Shown: positions 45,764-54,037 of the stretch, in pieces | How positions within the stretch are numbered: the stretch's first letter is position 1 | How the letters are laid out: the number at the start of each line of letters is the position of its first letter | DNA from: Lachnospiraceae bacterium | GTDB taxonomy: Bacteria > Bacillota > Clostridia > Lachnospirales > Lachnospiraceae | Reading direction: 5' to 3' | Length of the DNA stretch: 64,000 nt | Assembly: GCA_028689585.1 (NCBI GenBank) | Contig: JAQVCW010000024.1 | Location: forward strand, 1 to 64,000 | Translations under genes and position numbers: made by a program | The notes under the pieces: model-generated | Told to the model about the DNA's origin: nothing | The model's input: the letters and a program-made list of their open reading frames with translations, nothing else | The model's database searches: none

Positions 45764-45848
45764 GTTACAGTTCAGCTTTTTACTTGACGCACAGCATACC
45801 TGGGGAAGCCACCCGGAAAGCGTCCTCATTTCGAAGTCGGACGGTAAC
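45764..45848. repeat. Shortened palindrome, relative of 28-316
   Basis: It shares GTTACAGTT, GCTTTTTACTTGACG, CATACCTGGGG and a right end CGGTAAC with the first palindrome, but the centre is missing. It is a deletion derivative. Confidence 0.65.
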
Positions 45849-45877
45849 TTACAAATGTATATTATAAAAAAATTATG

Positions 45878-45906
45878 TTGACTTTAAATATCGAATGTGA
45901 TATTAT
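45878..45906 (+). promoter_or_regulatory. Promoter of the Rpn-like gene
   Basis: TTGACT (45878-45883) and TATTAT (45901-45906), 17-base spacer. Confidence 0.65.
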
Positions 45907-46012
45907 AAAAAGCAGTTAAAGAATTTATATAATTATTATATGAATTTATCTGACAATCTGCAACATAAATCCGCACCTCTCTGTTTAAATCACATCTGAA
46001 AGGAAACAATCT

Positions 46013-47083
46013 ATGGAAAACAAAATCTATCAAATCTATGACCGTATCTTTAAACGTATTTTTGCTTTATCCAATTTGGCCATTATAAATCTGATTAATG
46101 GTCTGTTTGGTACAAATTACCCGCCGAACAGCAGGGTGGAGTATCCAAACAAAGAGTTTATCAGTAAAGGATTGAGTAAGAGATTTGCGGATACTATAGT
46201 ACTGATACAGGGAAATGTTTACCATCTGGAGGCGCAGATGGAAACCGACGGAGCAATTGTCATGCGGGTTTTTGAGTATGGTTTTTATCAGGCTATGAAC
46301 AGTTGGCAGGAAGAGAATATCTTTAAATTTCCGGAACCGATGGTCATTTATTTGGATACAGAGGCAGTCGTACCGGAAAAGAGTATTCTCACGATTCAGT
46401 TTGGAACGCAGGGAACATTCCAGTACGAAGTAAAGAACTTTGTGTATCAGGAGCATGAACTGCTGGAATTAAATCAGAAAAAAATGGTGGTTCTCATCCC
46501 ATTCCAACTGTTGAAGTTAAAAAAATTGATTGCAGGGAATCCTGCGAAAGAGAATTTTACAGCATTGCAGGAACTGGTAGACAATGATATAATTGGCAGT
46601 ATCAAAGCAAATCTGCAGGTAGGAAATATAACGTCAGATGATGCAAATCAGCTACTGGAATTGACCGGACAGTTATATGAGCATATCTACCGGCATTACG
46701 AAGAGTTAGGAGGCTATGGGGATATGAAACCATTATTAGAGGGAGCACTGGAACTGCCATTGGATAAATATCGAATTCAGATAGACGAACTGGAAGAAAA
46801 AATGAAAAAAGCGAAAGAGGAGATAGCAAAAGCGGAAAAAGAGAAAGCAAAAATAGAGGAAGAGAAAACAAAAGCAGAAGAAGAGAAGACAAAAATAGAG
46901 GAAGAGAAAACAAAAGCAGAGGAAGAGAAAGCAAAAGCAGAAGAAGAGAAAGCAAAAGCAGAGAAAGAGAAAACAAAAGCAGAAGAAGAGAAAGCAAAAA
47001 TAGAAAAAAAGATAATAAAGATAGAAGAGGAAAATAAGAAGCTTAAAGAAGAATTGGCGCAATTAAGGCGCAGACCAGAATAA
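46013..47083 (+). CDS. Rpn/PD-(D/E)XK nuclease-family protein with coiled-coil repeat tail
   Basis: 356 residues. The N-terminal 250 residues are of the Rpn/transposase-31-like PD-(D/E)XK family (YDRIFKRIFA, GLSKRFADTIV, YHLEAQMETDG giving the Asp and ExQ core). The last 100 residues are Lys/Glu/Ala repeats of KAEEEK and KIEEEK form, encoded by tandem DNA repeats, which should make a long coiled coil. Known Rpn proteins promote recombination or act in phage defence. It has its own promoter and lies next to a decayed IS element. Confidence 0.78.
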   Translation: MENKIYQIYDRIFKRIFALSNLAIINLINGLFGTNYPPNSRVEYPNKEFISKGLSKRFADTIVLIQGNVYHLEAQMETDGAIVMRVFEYGFYQAMNSWQEENIFKFPEPMVIYLDTEAVVPEKSILTIQFGTQGTFQYEVKNFVYQEHELLELNQKKMVVLIPFQLLKLKKLIAGNPAKENFTALQELVDNDIIGSIKANLQVGNITSDDANQLLELTGQLYEHIYRHYEELGGYGDMKPLLEGALELPLDKYRIQIDELEEKMKKAKEEIAKAEKEKAKIEEEKTKAEEEKTKIEEEKTKAEEEKAKAEEEKAKAEKEKTKAEEEKAKIEKKIIKIEEENKKLKEELAQLRRRPE

Positions 47084-47110
47084 ATAACAGCAGACAAAGA
47101 GATACCAGCG

Positions 47111-47140
47111 GGAGAAAGCAGTGATTGCTTTCTCCTGTTA
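47111..47140 (+). terminator. Hairpin after the Rpn-like gene
   Basis: GGAGAAAGCA / TGCTTTCTCC with the same GTGAT loop and following TGTTATA as the hairpin at 45673-45705. Confidence 0.6.
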
Positions 47141-47145
47141 TACTG

Positions 47146-47265
47146 GAACTGAAAAAAGAACTGTGGGGAGGACATCTGTGGAATCCTTCTTATTGTGTGG
47201 TAACCGTCAGTGACCGGAGCAGACAGCAGGTGGAGCATTATATTGCGACTCAGAAAACCAAATAG
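47146..47265 (+). pseudogene. IS200 TnpA C-terminal remnant
   Basis: Open frame without start that ends in TAG at 47263. It translates to LKKELWGGHLWNPSYCVVTV followed by a short QQVEHYIATQ tail, the C-terminal end of IS200/IS605 Y1 transposases. The catalytic Tyr and HUH part are missing upstream. It runs directly into the tnpB start. Confidence 0.75.
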
Positions 47266-47278
47266 CAGGTGATCAGGA

Positions 47279-48010
47279 ATGAACAGGGCATACAAGTACA
47301 GGATCTATCCAAATAAGGAACAGGAACAACTGCTTTCCAGTACATTTGGAAGTTGTCGGTTTGTTTACAATCAGATACTGGCACTGCTGGCTGCGAATTA
47401 CAAAGCAGGGATAAAACATCTGTCACGGTTCGATGCAAACAAATATGTAAATAATACGTTAAAAAAAGAATATCCCTTTTTAAAAGAGGTGGATAAATTT
47501 GCCCTGACAAATGCCGTATATGCGTTGGAGAATGGATATCAGAAGTTCTTCAAAAAGCAGGGCAGATATCCCAGATTCAAGAAGAAACACCGGGCAAAAA
47601 GAAGCTATACCACTAATTTTACCAATGGAAATATCGTGGTGGAAGAAACGTATATGAAACTTCCAAAGCTGAAAAAGAGAAAGGCATCCGTTCACCGGCG
47701 GGCACCGGAGAAATGGAAACTGAAATCGGCAGCGATCAGTCAAGAACGGGATGGAAGCTATTACTGCTCCATATTATATGAGTTTGAGCATGATCCAGCC
47801 TATAAGCTGGCATACAGGGGAAAACGACTGGTAAAAGTCGATCCGTGGTTTCCCAGAAGTCAGATCTGTTCGTGCTGTGGGGCACTCCATAAACTTTCAC
47901 TGGCAGACAGAATATACCGTTGTGGATGTGGAGCAGTCATGGACAGAGATTACAATGCAGCGGTTAATATCAGGGATGAGGGGTTAAGACTGCTCAGAGA
48001 ATGTGCATAA
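47279..48010 (+). pseudogene. tnpB: TnpB (IS605 OrfB) with internal deletion
   Basis: 243 residues against roughly 370-400 for full proteins. The N-terminus is normal (MNRAYKYRIYPNKEQEQLL, NAVYALENGYQKFF, RYPRFKKK). At about residue 176 it jumps from the DPAYKLAYRG region to KVDPWFPRSQICSCCG, so RuvC-I Asp and RuvC-II Glu are gone; the zinc ribbon and DRDYNAAVNI (last Asp) remain. It cannot be a nuclease but might still bind RNA. Confidence 0.82.
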
Positions 48011-48016
48011 AAATAA

Positions 48017-48132
48017 AAGGTAGGGCTGGGATAGTCCGAATTTACGCCTGTGGAGTCAGCATAAGACCTGCTAATACAGAGGCATTTGACGTTGATACAG
48101 GAAGCTCATTACTTTAGTGATGAGTGATTCAC
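48017..48132 (+). ncRNA. Probable omega-RNA / IS605 right end
   Basis: Directly after tnpB lies a segment with GGGCTGGGATAGTCCGAAT, GACGTTGATACAGGAAGCTC and a terminal hairpin CTCAT / ATGAG ending GTGATTCAC, the usual right-end layout of IS605 elements whose transcript guides TnpB. The guide would start at about 48133. Confidence 0.45.
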
Positions 48133-48256
48133 TGTGGCTTAAATGAAAAACTAAATTCCAGTAACTTATAATTGCAGTAAATCTGCGGAAACTTAAATGT
48201 ATTGAGTGTATGTTAATCACAGTTAAAACAAAAAAGAACATGCGTTCTAAAAACAA

Positions 48257-48285
48257 TTGTAAAATAAATTAAATTATATTATAAT
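48257..48285 (+). promoter_or_regulatory. Promoter of the Y-family polymerase gene
   Basis: TTGTAA (48257-48262) and TATAAT (48280-48285), 17-base spacer. The repeat at 48287-48380 is then in the leader. Confidence 0.55.
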
Positions 48286-48286
48286 A

Positions 48287-48380
48287 GAACAAAAGTGTGC
48301 TTCGCACACCCCAACTTTTGTTCCGCGCGCGCAGCTGCGCATCCAAATGCCGAAGACTGTTCTCGAATAGGAGCACTTTT
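48287..48380 (+). repeat. GCGC-rich repeat (forward copy)
   Basis: It contains AAAAGTGTGCTTCG, TTTTGTTCCGCGCGCG, CAGCTGCGCATCC and TGTTCTCGAATAGGAGCAC, the reverse complement of 25067-25200 with local loss. The open frame from 48297 that runs through it is not the true polymerase start. Confidence 0.65.
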
Positions 48381-48446
48381 CTAAAAAACCAGAAAATAAG
48401 AAAGTCAGAAAGTTTTAAGACCAGAATGCCGGAAGTGAGGTGCAGA

Positions 48447-49952
48447 ATGCAAAACTCTCGTATCTATATTGCGATAGATCTGAAATCTTTTTATGCTTCT
48501 GTGGAATGTGTGGAACGGGATCTGGATCCCATGACCACCAATTTGGTGGTGGCAGATGAGAGCAGAACGGATAAAACGATCTGCCTTGCTGTTTCGCCTA
48601 CCCTGAAAAAATATGGTCTTTCCGGACGCAGCCGCTTGTTTGAGGTGAGGCAGAAGGCGGCAGAGGTTCTGAATCAGACCGGGAAAAAGCTGGAATATAT
48701 TGTGGCACCGCCCAGAATGCAGTTGTACATCCATTATTCCCAGCGAATTTACGGTATTTACCTGAGATATATCAGTAAGGATGATATTCATGTCTATTCT
48801 ATTGATGAAGTGCTTATGGATGTGACGGATTATCTGCATCTGTACCATAATCCGGATGGAAGCGCCATGACACCCAGAGATCTGGCCCGGGCGATGATAA
48901 AGGATGTGCTGAATGCCACCGGGATTACGGCAACAGCCGGGATTGGAACCAATCTGTATCTGTGCAAGATTGCCATGGATATCGTGGCAAAGCATGTGAA
49001 GCCGGATAAAAATGGTGTCAGGATCGCTGCACTTGATGAGGAAAAATATAAAAAAATATTGTGGGGGCACCGGCCGCTGACTTCTTTCTGGCGTATCGGC
49101 AGCGGGATCAGCAAAAAGCTGGAGGCAAATGGAATGTATACCATGGGAGATATTGCACGGATGAGTCTGCTGCGGTGCTATTATGATCCAAATTCCTACA
49201 GGGAGGATTATCAGGTACCGGTGGGCGGAATTTCCGGAGAAGATTTCCTGTTTCGGCTTTTTGGAATCGATGCGGAGCTTTTAATTGATCATGCATGGGG
49301 CATGGAGCCGACTATGATGTCAGATATTAAAAATTATAAACCGGATACAAATTCCATATCCTCTGGTCAGGTGCTGGGCTGTTCCTATCCAAAGGAGAAG
49401 GGTGGGCTGGTTCTTCGGGAGATGGTGGATGCCATGGTATTGGATCTGGTGAGGAAAAAACTGGTGACGGATCAGGTGGTACTGGATATTGGATATGATA
49501 AGACCATTCCGGCCAGATATCAGGGACAGACTCACCAGGATCGCTATGGCCGGATGACACCAAAGCCGGCGCATGGATCTGTCCGGCTGGGCACCCACAG
49601 TTCTTCCACCAGGAAGATCATGGATGCAGCAGTAAAGCTCTATCAGGAAATCACAGATGAAAAATTGCTGGTACATCGGCTGACGGTCACTTTTGCAAAT
49701 GTAGTAGAAGAAGAGAAAGCCAGAAAAAACAGCTTTGAGCAGATGGATTTATTTGATTATCTGGCAGAGCAGGAAGATCCTGGTGCGGAAGCGAGAAAGA
49801 AGCAGAACCTGGAGAAAGAGCGCAGGATTCAGGAGGCAATGCTGAACATCAAACAGAAATATGGAAAAAATGCAGTCCTGAAGGGAATTAATCTTGAGGA
49901 AGGCGCTACTATGAAGGAACGCAATCAGCAGATAGGCGGGCATAAAGCATAA
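48447..49952 (+). CDS. Y-family DNA polymerase (UmuC/UvrX-type)
   Basis: 501 residues from ATG 48447 (GTGAGG six bases upstream). The metal site begins IAIDLKSFYASVECVERDLD, then YSIDEVLMDVT for the second acidic pair and TATAGIGTNLYLCKIA in the palm. The little-finger region and a C-terminal tail follow. It does translesion synthesis and is probably SOS-linked, though I see no clear LexA box. The YolD-like gene 42 bases downstream is its usual partner in Firmicutes. Confidence 0.9.
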   Translation: MQNSRIYIAIDLKSFYASVECVERDLDPMTTNLVVADESRTDKTICLAVSPTLKKYGLSGRSRLFEVRQKAAEVLNQTGKKLEYIVAPPRMQLYIHYSQRIYGIYLRYISKDDIHVYSIDEVLMDVTDYLHLYHNPDGSAMTPRDLARAMIKDVLNATGITATAGIGTNLYLCKIAMDIVAKHVKPDKNGVRIAALDEEKYKKILWGHRPLTSFWRIGSGISKKLEANGMYTMGDIARMSLLRCYYDPNSYREDYQVPVGGISGEDFLFRLFGIDAELLIDHAWGMEPTMMSDIKNYKPDTNSISSGQVLGCSYPKEKGGLVLREMVDAMVLDLVRKKLVTDQVVLDIGYDKTIPARYQGQTHQDRYGRMTPKPAHGSVRLGTHSSSTRKIMDAAVKLYQEITDEKLLVHRLTVTFANVVEEEKARKNSFEQMDLFDYLAEQEDPGAEARKKQNLEKERRIQEAMLNIKQKYGKNAVLKGINLEEGATMKERNQQIGGHKA

Positions 49953-49993
49953 CAGGGACAAACGCTATGACGATAAAAGAAAGGAAGATGTAA

Positions 49994-50422
49994 ATGGCAA
50001 TCGGTACAACTCATCAGTATGATGATATCCTGGGATTTTCACGTCCGGTATCCTCTCATCCACATATGCCAAGGCCGGAGCGGGCCAAGATATTCTCGCC
50101 CTTTGCAGCACTGCGGGGACACGGAGATGCGGTTCTGGCAATGCAGAAGAACCGCTGCAGTAAAATTGCGCTGGAGGACATTGCGTTGGAACAGATCAAT
50201 ACAGCCCTTTGCGCCCTCAGGAAACATGACAAAATAGAGGTTACTTACTTTAACTACGATCCTGGACCGGATGGAACCGGCGGGATCGCAGAAGGAAGAT
50301 ATCTGACGGCACAGGGTGAGATCCTGATGCTGGATACTGTATATCGGAAGCTTCGCATCAGCAGTGATCAAAGCGCGGTCGGATGGGTGGATATTAAATT
50401 TGAAGATATTTTCAGTTTATAA
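49994..50422 (+). CDS. YolD-like protein
   Basis: 142 residues. AKIFSPFAALRGHGD is the YolD-type signature, and the rest is a small beta-rich domain. YolD-like proteins are found next to UvrX/UmuC-type polymerases. The biochemical role is unknown. It starts after AAAGGAAGATG. Confidence 0.75.
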   Translation: MAIGTTHQYDDILGFSRPVSSHPHMPRPERAKIFSPFAALRGHGDAVLAMQKNRCSKIALEDIALEQINTALCALRKHDKIEVTYFNYDPGPDGTGGIAEGRYLTAQGEILMLDTVYRKLRISSDQSAVGWVDIKFEDIFSL

Positions 50423-50617
50423 AATGCCAAAGCAGATTACAAATATAAAAATTTTCAGATGAATAGATACCATAGAGAAGCATATGATAAAAATCTGAAA
50501 ATATTGACAAATAAATATATTATAGAGGATCATATATAAAAAACCGGAAAAATCAGCAGATTAACTCGTCATAGAAGAACATAGGATGAAGAATCAGAGA
50601 GTAAATCACGAATAAGG

Positions 50618-51313
50618 TCAGAAAGAATTCGCAAGAACCTCATTCAGTTCACTTAAGTGATGTATGGTAAAATCGGGGCGGATTTCAGGAGCTTTTGCAG
50701 CCGGTGCCTGTTTTTTCCGGAACCAGACAGTGGTGATGCCCGCATTGATGCCTCCTTTTATGTCAGAGGTCAGACTGTCCCCCACGATGAGGCTTTCCTC
50801 TTTTTTGAATTCCGGTATTTGACGGAAGCAATAATCAAAAAAATCTTTGTCAGGTTTATTTGCGCCAATTTCTTCTGAAATAAAAATATTGTCAAAATAT
50901 TTTTCAATTCCGGCACTTTTCAGACGGCCCCTCTGTACATAGGCAAAGCCGTTAGATGCGAGATACAGGCGGTAATTTTTAGACAGATGCCTCAGCATTT
51001 CTTCCGCACCCTCTATAAAATAGTGTCCATGAGAAAGGAATTCTTCATAGGTCAGGGCGGCTTTTTCGGGCGATGCATCTGAACTGATTTCCTGAAACAG
51101 CAGGGTATAACGTCTTACCTTTACCTCTTCTCTGGTCAGACTGCCAAGTTCCAGAAGCTTCCACTGCTGTTCATTCAGCACACTGTAACGATCCAGAAGC
51201 TCCTGAGTTGCGGCAATACCCAGTTCCTCCAGTGTCTTCTTCACGGCAATATGTTCCGCTTTATGAAAATCTAAAATTGTATCATCCAGATCAAAAAAGA
51301 TATTTTTTATCAT
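50618..51313 (-). CDS. HAD-superfamily hydrolase, YjjG-type nucleotidase
   Basis: 231 residues from the ATG at 51313 (GGAGA upstream); the longer frame into 51376 has no site. Motif I is FFDLDDTILDF, motif II is LASNGFA, and motif III/IV is VGDSLTSDIKGG. The cap region matches YjjG/YfnB proteins that dephosphorylate pyrimidine nucleoside monophosphates, house-cleaning unusual ones. Confidence 0.85.
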   Translation of the reverse strand: MIKNIFFDLDDTILDFHKAEHIAVKKTLEELGIAATQELLDRYSVLNEQQWKLLELGSLTREEVKVRRYTLLFQEISSDASPEKAALTYEEFLSHGHYFIEGAEEMLRHLSKNYRLYLASNGFAYVQRGRLKSAGIEKYFDNIFISEEIGANKPDKDFFDYCFRQIPEFKKEESLIVGDSLTSDIKGGINAGITTVWFRKKQAPAAKAPEIRPDFTIHHLSELNEVLANSF

Positions 51314-51434
51314 ACGTTTTTCTCCATATTTGAATGTCAGTCCATTTTGAAATTGTCTTCGACAAATAGGCATCATGAACCTATATTATAGCCAAAAGAG
51401 CATTTGAAATCAATAGATCCTGACGGAAGAATAA

Positions 51435-51713
51435 AAAAGCAGTATTACAGCCCAGCCTTGGAATGAAGACACTTTCCGGGAAGCTGTTGATCCGATTTTA
51501 AGTATTAATAATAGCTTTGAATGGAAAATTTATATGGCAGGTACGTGTCATTATCTTGGATGCGATGGGGAAGACTGTAGTAAGGCATTAAAGTTATGCA
51601 TCGGAGACAGGGTGTATCTGGAGAAGGAGCCTGAGAATGAATATGACGAGAAAGCGGTCAAAGTGGTTGACCAGTCTGGGATAAAAGCTGCAGTGAGTGT
51701 GTTTCTATGCTGA
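51435..51713 (+). pseudogene. HIRAN-domain gene remnant
   Basis: An open frame without a start runs from 51435. The first ATG is at 51534, giving 59 residues. The segment IGDRVYLEKEPENEYDEKAV is the core of a HIRAN domain, a DNA-end binding module, and the frame ends in FLC at 51711. No ribosome site precedes it and the C-terminus is lost. It is probably a relic; a small functional protein is less likely. Confidence 0.5.
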
Positions 51714-51784
51714 TTAAGGTAAAGTAAAATAGAACCTCGGAACAGGTTATTGCAGTTGATTTTGAAGAACTGCAGGATTACAAA

Positions 51785-52684
51785 TCATTTTTGATTCCGT
51801 TTTCTCCATTCGGAAGGCGAGAAACCATACCTCATTTTAAATTCTTTTCCGAAATAACTCATATCATCAAAACCGCATCGGCTGCCGATTTCAGAAATGG
51901 CAAGGCCCGTGTCCATCAGGGCAAGGGCTTTTTCCAATCGGAATTTTTTCACATATTGAATGGGACTGGTTCTGAGGGTGGATTTAAAACATCGATTTGC
52001 CTCACTGACGCTGATCGAGGCCATGCCTGCAATCTGACCGATCGTCAGATTTTCCCCATAGTGCATATGAATCAGACTGAGCATTTTTTTCAAACGCTCC
52101 TCATCCCGCATCGCTTTCTCCGTCCGCTGTGTTGTGTGTGGATGTTCGTGTTCCATCAGGCTGAGGACTATTTTTGATAATAGATAGCGCACCTCTACTT
52201 CATATCCGGCTGGTTCATCGACACATTGCTGCCAGGCATTCAGAAACATGGATTTTTCATTTAAACCATGCTCCGTAAGTGCATCGATCTTTATATAGGC
52301 AATGGTTTTGTCATCCATCAGCGGCTTTGTGTATTTCTGCCAGAAGATGCTGTCATCCCGGCCTCCGGTCAGATGGGCATGCCAGCAGATTGACTTTAAG
52401 ATACATTCCTCTCCGGGAAGGGCAGTCACGTTATGCAGCATTTCAGAATTGATGAAGATGCCTTCTCCCTTATGGAGCACAACTTTACTTGTGCCGATTA
52501 CGGTTTCTGCGCTTCCGCTGATGACTGCAAAAATCTCCAGTTCATCATGCCAGTGCCAGGGAACCGGAAGTCTGCTCACCTGATCCAGATAGCAGGAGGC
52601 CGGAAAAAGCGGCGTTCCTCTTTGGACAATTTCTTTGCCGGTATGATCCAAAACTGAAACGGTATCACATACTGAAAGTGCCAT
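51785..52684 (-). CDS. AraC-family transcription regulator
   Basis: 299 residues. The N-terminal cupin domain (about 25-100, WHWHDELEIFAVISG) should bind a sugar or similar ligand. Two helix-turn-helix motifs lie at the C-terminus (LTIGQIAGMASISVSEANRC; ISEIGSRCGFDDMSYFGKEF). It is divergent from the MFS gene and probably activates it; the MFS side has a TATAAT (52755-52760) without a good -35, as expected for an activator-dependent promoter. Confidence 0.9.
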   Translation of the reverse strand: MALSVCDTVSVLDHTGKEIVQRGTPLFPASCYLDQVSRLPVPWHWHDELEIFAVISGSAETVIGTSKVVLHKGEGIFINSEMLHNVTALPGEECILKSICWHAHLTGGRDDSIFWQKYTKPLMDDKTIAYIKIDALTEHGLNEKSMFLNAWQQCVDEPAGYEVEVRYLLSKIVLSLMEHEHPHTTQRTEKAMRDEERLKKMLSLIHMHYGENLTIGQIAGMASISVSEANRCFKSTLRTSPIQYVKKFRLEKALALMDTGLAISEIGSRCGFDDMSYFGKEFKMRYGFSPSEWRKRNQK

Positions 52685-52812
52685 ATAACTCCTCCTGACA
52701 ATTTTATCATAGTAAATGAGGGATTTATTCTAACGTTTTTTGGTGATTTGCTCATATAATCATAACAGAAACAAAGACAGACGTCAATCACGACGGGACA
52801 GGAGGAACAAAC

Positions 52813-54015
52813 GTGTTCAGTATTTTATTATTTATTATCTATCTGGCTTTTATCAGTCTCGGTCTTCCGGATTCGCTGCTTGGTTCCGCATGGCCATCAA
52901 TGTATCCGGGGCTTGGGGTGCCGCTTTCTTTTGCAGGAATTATTTCTATGATCATCTCTGGCGGAACGATTATTTCCAGCCTGCAGAGTGACCGCTTGAC
53001 CAGAAAACTGGGTACAGGAAAAGTCACAATGATCAGTGTTGCTATGACAGCAGCAGCTCTTTTTGGATTTTCCATCAGTCACAGCTTCCCTATGCTATGT
53101 CTCTGGGCAATTCCTTATGGACTTGGGGCAGGAAGTGTAGATGCTTCTATTAACAATTATGTGGCAATTCATTATTCCAGCCGGCATATGAACTGGCTGC
53201 ACTGCATGTGGGGCGTGGGAGCGGCAGCAGGGCCATATGCCATGGCATATGCATTGAACCGTGCCAAATGGCAGAGCGGTTATGGAATGATTGCCATTTT
53301 ACAGATTGGACTGACCATTATTCTGTTTTTGAGTCTTCCATTATGGAAGTCCAGAAAGACTTCTTCATCGAAGGAAGCCACAGAAGGCAGGCCGCTTTCG
53401 TTTGCAGAGGTTTTGCGGCTGCGCGGTGCAAAGGAACTCATGGTCACTTTTTTCTGCTACTGTGCCCTGGAACAGACAACGGGATTATGGGCGGCCAGCT
53501 ATCTGGTGCTTCAAAAAGGGATTGATGAAAAGACCGCTGCCGGATATGCCAGCCTGTTTTTTATCGGGATTACCGCAGGCAGGGCATTTTCAGGACTTAT
53601 CTCTAACCGTCTGGGGGACAAACGAATGGTACGTCTCGGTCAGGGCATCGTTCTTCTGGGGATCTGTGCGGTAATCTGTCCGCTGATACCCCAGGCGGGA
53701 GCACTGATCGGTCTGGTTCTGATCGGTATGGGATGTGCTCCGATTTATCCGGCGCTGCTGCATGCGACACCGGCGCATTTCGGAGAGGAGCGTTCTCAGG
53801 CGGCCATGGGAATGCAGATGGCCAGCGCCTATATAGGAACTTGTTTCATGCCGCCGCTTTTTGGAATGCTGACAGCAGGCATAGGCGTTCGTTTCTTTCC
53901 GCTTTATCTGGCAGGGATCCTTGTGCTGATGATCGTGATGAATGAAGCTGCAGAAAAGAAAACTGGTCAGGAAAACTGGCAAGGGAGTGAAAAACTGGGT
54001 GAAATAAAAAGTTAA
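52813..54015 (+). CDS. Major facilitator superfamily transporter
   Basis: 400 residues, GTG start after GACAGGAGGAAC. Twelve predicted helices in two halves joined by a charged loop near residue 185-205 (SRKTSSSKEATEGR). The N-half has GLPDSLLGSAWPSM and PYGLGAGSVDASINNY, similar to FucP/sugar symporters and YfkF-like proteins. The substrate is unknown; the AraC regulator and a following PHP phosphatase suggest a sugar phosphate or small carbon source route. Confidence 0.85.
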   Translation: MFSILLFIIYLAFISLGLPDSLLGSAWPSMYPGLGVPLSFAGIISMIISGGTIISSLQSDRLTRKLGTGKVTMISVAMTAAALFGFSISHSFPMLCLWAIPYGLGAGSVDASINNYVAIHYSSRHMNWLHCMWGVGAAAGPYAMAYALNRAKWQSGYGMIAILQIGLTIILFLSLPLWKSRKTSSSKEATEGRPLSFAEVLRLRGAKELMVTFFCYCALEQTTGLWAASYLVLQKGIDEKTAAGYASLFFIGITAGRAFSGLISNRLGDKRMVRLGQGIVLLGICAVICPLIPQAGALIGLVLIGMGCAPIYPALLHATPAHFGEERSQAAMGMQMASAYIGTCFMPPLFGMLTAGIGVRFFPLYLAGILVLMIVMNEAAEKKTGQENWQGSEKLGEIKS

Positions 54016-54037
54016 GTGTAATGGAGAGGAGATTATC

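Noticed and set aside
48297-48446. N-terminal extension of the Y-family polymerase frame
   Set aside because: The 50 extra residues translate the GCGC-rich repeat; a proper ribosome site precedes ATG 48447, where family homology starts.
51348-51376. Further copy of the twin-hairpin element (GTCTTCGACAAATAGG)
   Set aside because: Only a short GTC-loop-GAC stem and CAAATA are shared, and the orientation relative to the HAD gene is wrong.
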